Below, piece by piece: positions 24,873 through 25,860 of a stretch of DNA of 25,860 nucleotides. The stretch is from Bacteroidota bacterium (lineage in GTDB: Bacteria > Bacteroidota > Ignavibacteria > T3Sed10-11): positions 1 through 25,860 of the forward strand of contig SKXH01000279.1 of NCBI GenBank assembly GCA_007128495.1, in the 5' to 3' direction. The position numbers and the translations under genes were made by a program. Under the pieces are notes generated by a model. It ran no database searches. It worked only from the letters and a program-made list of their open reading frames with translations, and was not told where the DNA came from. Every line of letters begins with the position of its first letter. Position 1 is the first letter of the stretch.

Positions 24873-25547
24873 TCATAAATTAAATTTCTTCTCGCCCGCT
24901 TCTATAGCCACATCAACATGATTCTCTCTCGGGGGGATCGGACAACTGTAGATTTCATTGTATACGCAATACGGATTATAGGCGTCATTAAAATCTATAA
25001 GCACTACACCGGGGATCTCTTCCTGAATATCCATATATCTGCCGCCACTGTACGTTTGCGACCCCGAAGTTGCATCTTTAAAAGGAATAAATATGTATTT
25101 TTCCAACTCTGTACCGCGATGAGCTGTGAATTTATATGCATACAGGCGAGTCTCTTCATTATTGATCGTAAAATCGATATAACCGTACCGGATAGCCTCA
25201 CGATTATCGCCGGTGGTTGTTCCGATCGTGATTATTTCAGGGTCTTCAAATGTGTGCAGCCGTGTTCTAAATACATAATTCATATCCACCGGGAAATAAT
25301 TAAGTCCGGTGAAATCTTCCCGCACTTCATCTTTGAGCGGTGAGTCGTTGCTCTCTAACATCCACTCATCTTTATAATAGCGTACTCCGTTTAAACTATC
25401 CACATATTCCCGCTCTTCGGCAAGTGTTGAAAATATCGGTTGATCGAGTTTTTCCCGTATTGCCTGTTCCTGTGGATCTTCACCGCAACCGGAAATGATT
25501 AAAATAATTAATAATAAGCTGAATGTTTGTACTATCGTAGTTTTCAT
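24873..25547 (-). CDS. DUF1684 lipoprotein
   Basis: The 224-residue protein starts at ATG 25547 behind AGGAAGAG. Its N-terminus ends in lipobox ISGC (C21), so it is a lipoprotein. The C-terminal signature of DUF1684 is clear: VLIDFNDAYNPYCVYNEIYS, CPIPPRENHVDVAIEAGEK. The family is common in marine Bacteroidota and has no assigned reaction that I know. The gene points towards the cyclase gene and ends 25 bases from it, with no obvious terminator. It follows a barrel gene on the same strand by 20 bases and is probably co-transcribed with it. Any function is open. Confidence 0.88.
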   Translation of the reverse strand: MKTTIVQTFSLLLIILIISGCGEDPQEQAIREKLDQPIFSTLAEEREYVDSLNGVRYYKDEWMLESNDSPLKDEVREDFTGLNYFPVDMNYVFRTRLHTFEDPEIITIGTTTGDNREAIRYGYIDFTINNEETRLYAYKFTAHRGTELEKYIFIPFKDATSGSQTYSGGRYMDIQEEIPGVVLIDFNDAYNPYCVYNEIYSCPIPPRENHVDVAIEAGEKKFNL

Positions 25548-25567
25548 TATACAACTCTTCCTGTAAT

Positions 25568-25860
25568 TTAATCAGTTTTTCGCGCAAAGCGGTCTTCGGA
25601 TAACGTAATGCGTAACGAGATGCGATGAGTATTACCGAGCTGACCGGTACCGTCGAATTGTGCAAATGAATAATCGAGATCGAGTTTCGGTAAATGAATC
25701 CCCGCACCGAATGTCAGGTTGCCGATATCATTATATCCCGCACGAAGGGCGAAAAGATTACGGACGCTGTATTCCAATCCGCCATGAAAATCTAAACTTA
25801 CCGGTCCGAAACTCATATTCGATGCAAACCGACGATTTTCAAATCTAAAATCAATGTCAA
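25568..25860 (-). CDS. PorV/PorQ-like outer-membrane barrel, 3' end only
   Basis: The frame is open to the right edge and has no start in the window, so this is the C-terminal 97 residues of a longer protein. It reads DIDFRFENRRFASNMSFGP, then GLEYSVRNLFALRAGYN and NTHRISLRITL. The 'LRAGYN' and final 'HRISL' strands are typical of the PorV/PorQ/UPF0164 group of barrels, some of which shuttle type IX cargo to the surface. That fits the sorting domain on the nuclease at 2823-4580. An internal ATG at 25816 is within the barrel and is not a start. The group assignment is moderate because most of the protein is missing. Confidence 0.75.
   Translation of the reverse strand, partial: DIDFRFENRRFASNMSFGPVSLDFHGGLEYSVRNLFALRAGYNDIGNLTFGAGIHLPKLDLDYSFAQFDGTGQLGNTHRISLRITLSEDRFARKTD

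Overview
The window looks like chromosomal DNA of a diderm FCB-group bacterium. A marine or halophilic Balneolota/Rhodothermota-type organism is my best guess. The reasons are a secreted nuclease with a C-terminal YPNPFN-type sorting domain (type IX secretion), a partial PorV-like outer-membrane protein, several lipoproteins, and a large block of betaine-type osmolyte uptake genes. Nothing in the window fixes the species. I saw no tRNA, rRNA, CRISPR array, phage gene or transposase gene.

Layout. (1) Positions 1-2813 hold a divergent pair: a NamZ-type exo-muramidase lipoprotein (minus, cut by the left edge) and an exported serine hydrolase of the beta-lactamase/PBP fold (plus). (2) Positions 2823-4975 (minus) hold a secreted endonuclease/exonuclease/phosphatase-fold enzyme and a 7Fe-8S ferredoxin. 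The ferredoxin has a perfect TTGACA-N17-TATAAT promoter and a strong terminator. (3) Positions 5193-6187 hold two small convergent genes of unknown function. (4) Positions 6220-15347 (all minus) form an osmoprotectant-uptake island. In transcription order it encodes an outer-membrane porin-like barrel, a lipoprotein OpuAC-type binding protein, a terminator, the ABC ATPase ProV, the permease ProW, a small HTH/AbrB-like regulator, a BCCT carrier, a second binding protein with no ABC partner, a second BCCT carrier and a small unknown protein. (5) Positions 15348-15928 are an AT-rich divergent control region with a promoter, an inverted repeat and a perfect FNR-type box. (6) Positions 15929-24848 (plus) hold six tightly packed genes: dxr, rseP, a secreted protein with an Ig-like domain, a FecR-domain protein, a large outer-membrane barrel and a CHASE2-adenylate cyclase. 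(7) Positions 24873-25860 (minus) hold a DUF1684 lipoprotein and the 3' end of a PorV/PorQ-like barrel gene.

How the genes may work together. The porin, ABC system and BCCT carriers would carry glycine betaine or related solutes across both membranes; the linked regulator may control them. The FecR protein, barrel and CHASE2 cyclase look like a surface-to-cytoplasm signalling unit that makes cAMP, placed directly behind the intramembrane protease RseP. The two least explained elements are this six-gene envelope/cAMP cluster and a predicted H-type RNA pseudoknot three bases from the ribosome-binding site of the orphan binding protein (8953-9003).
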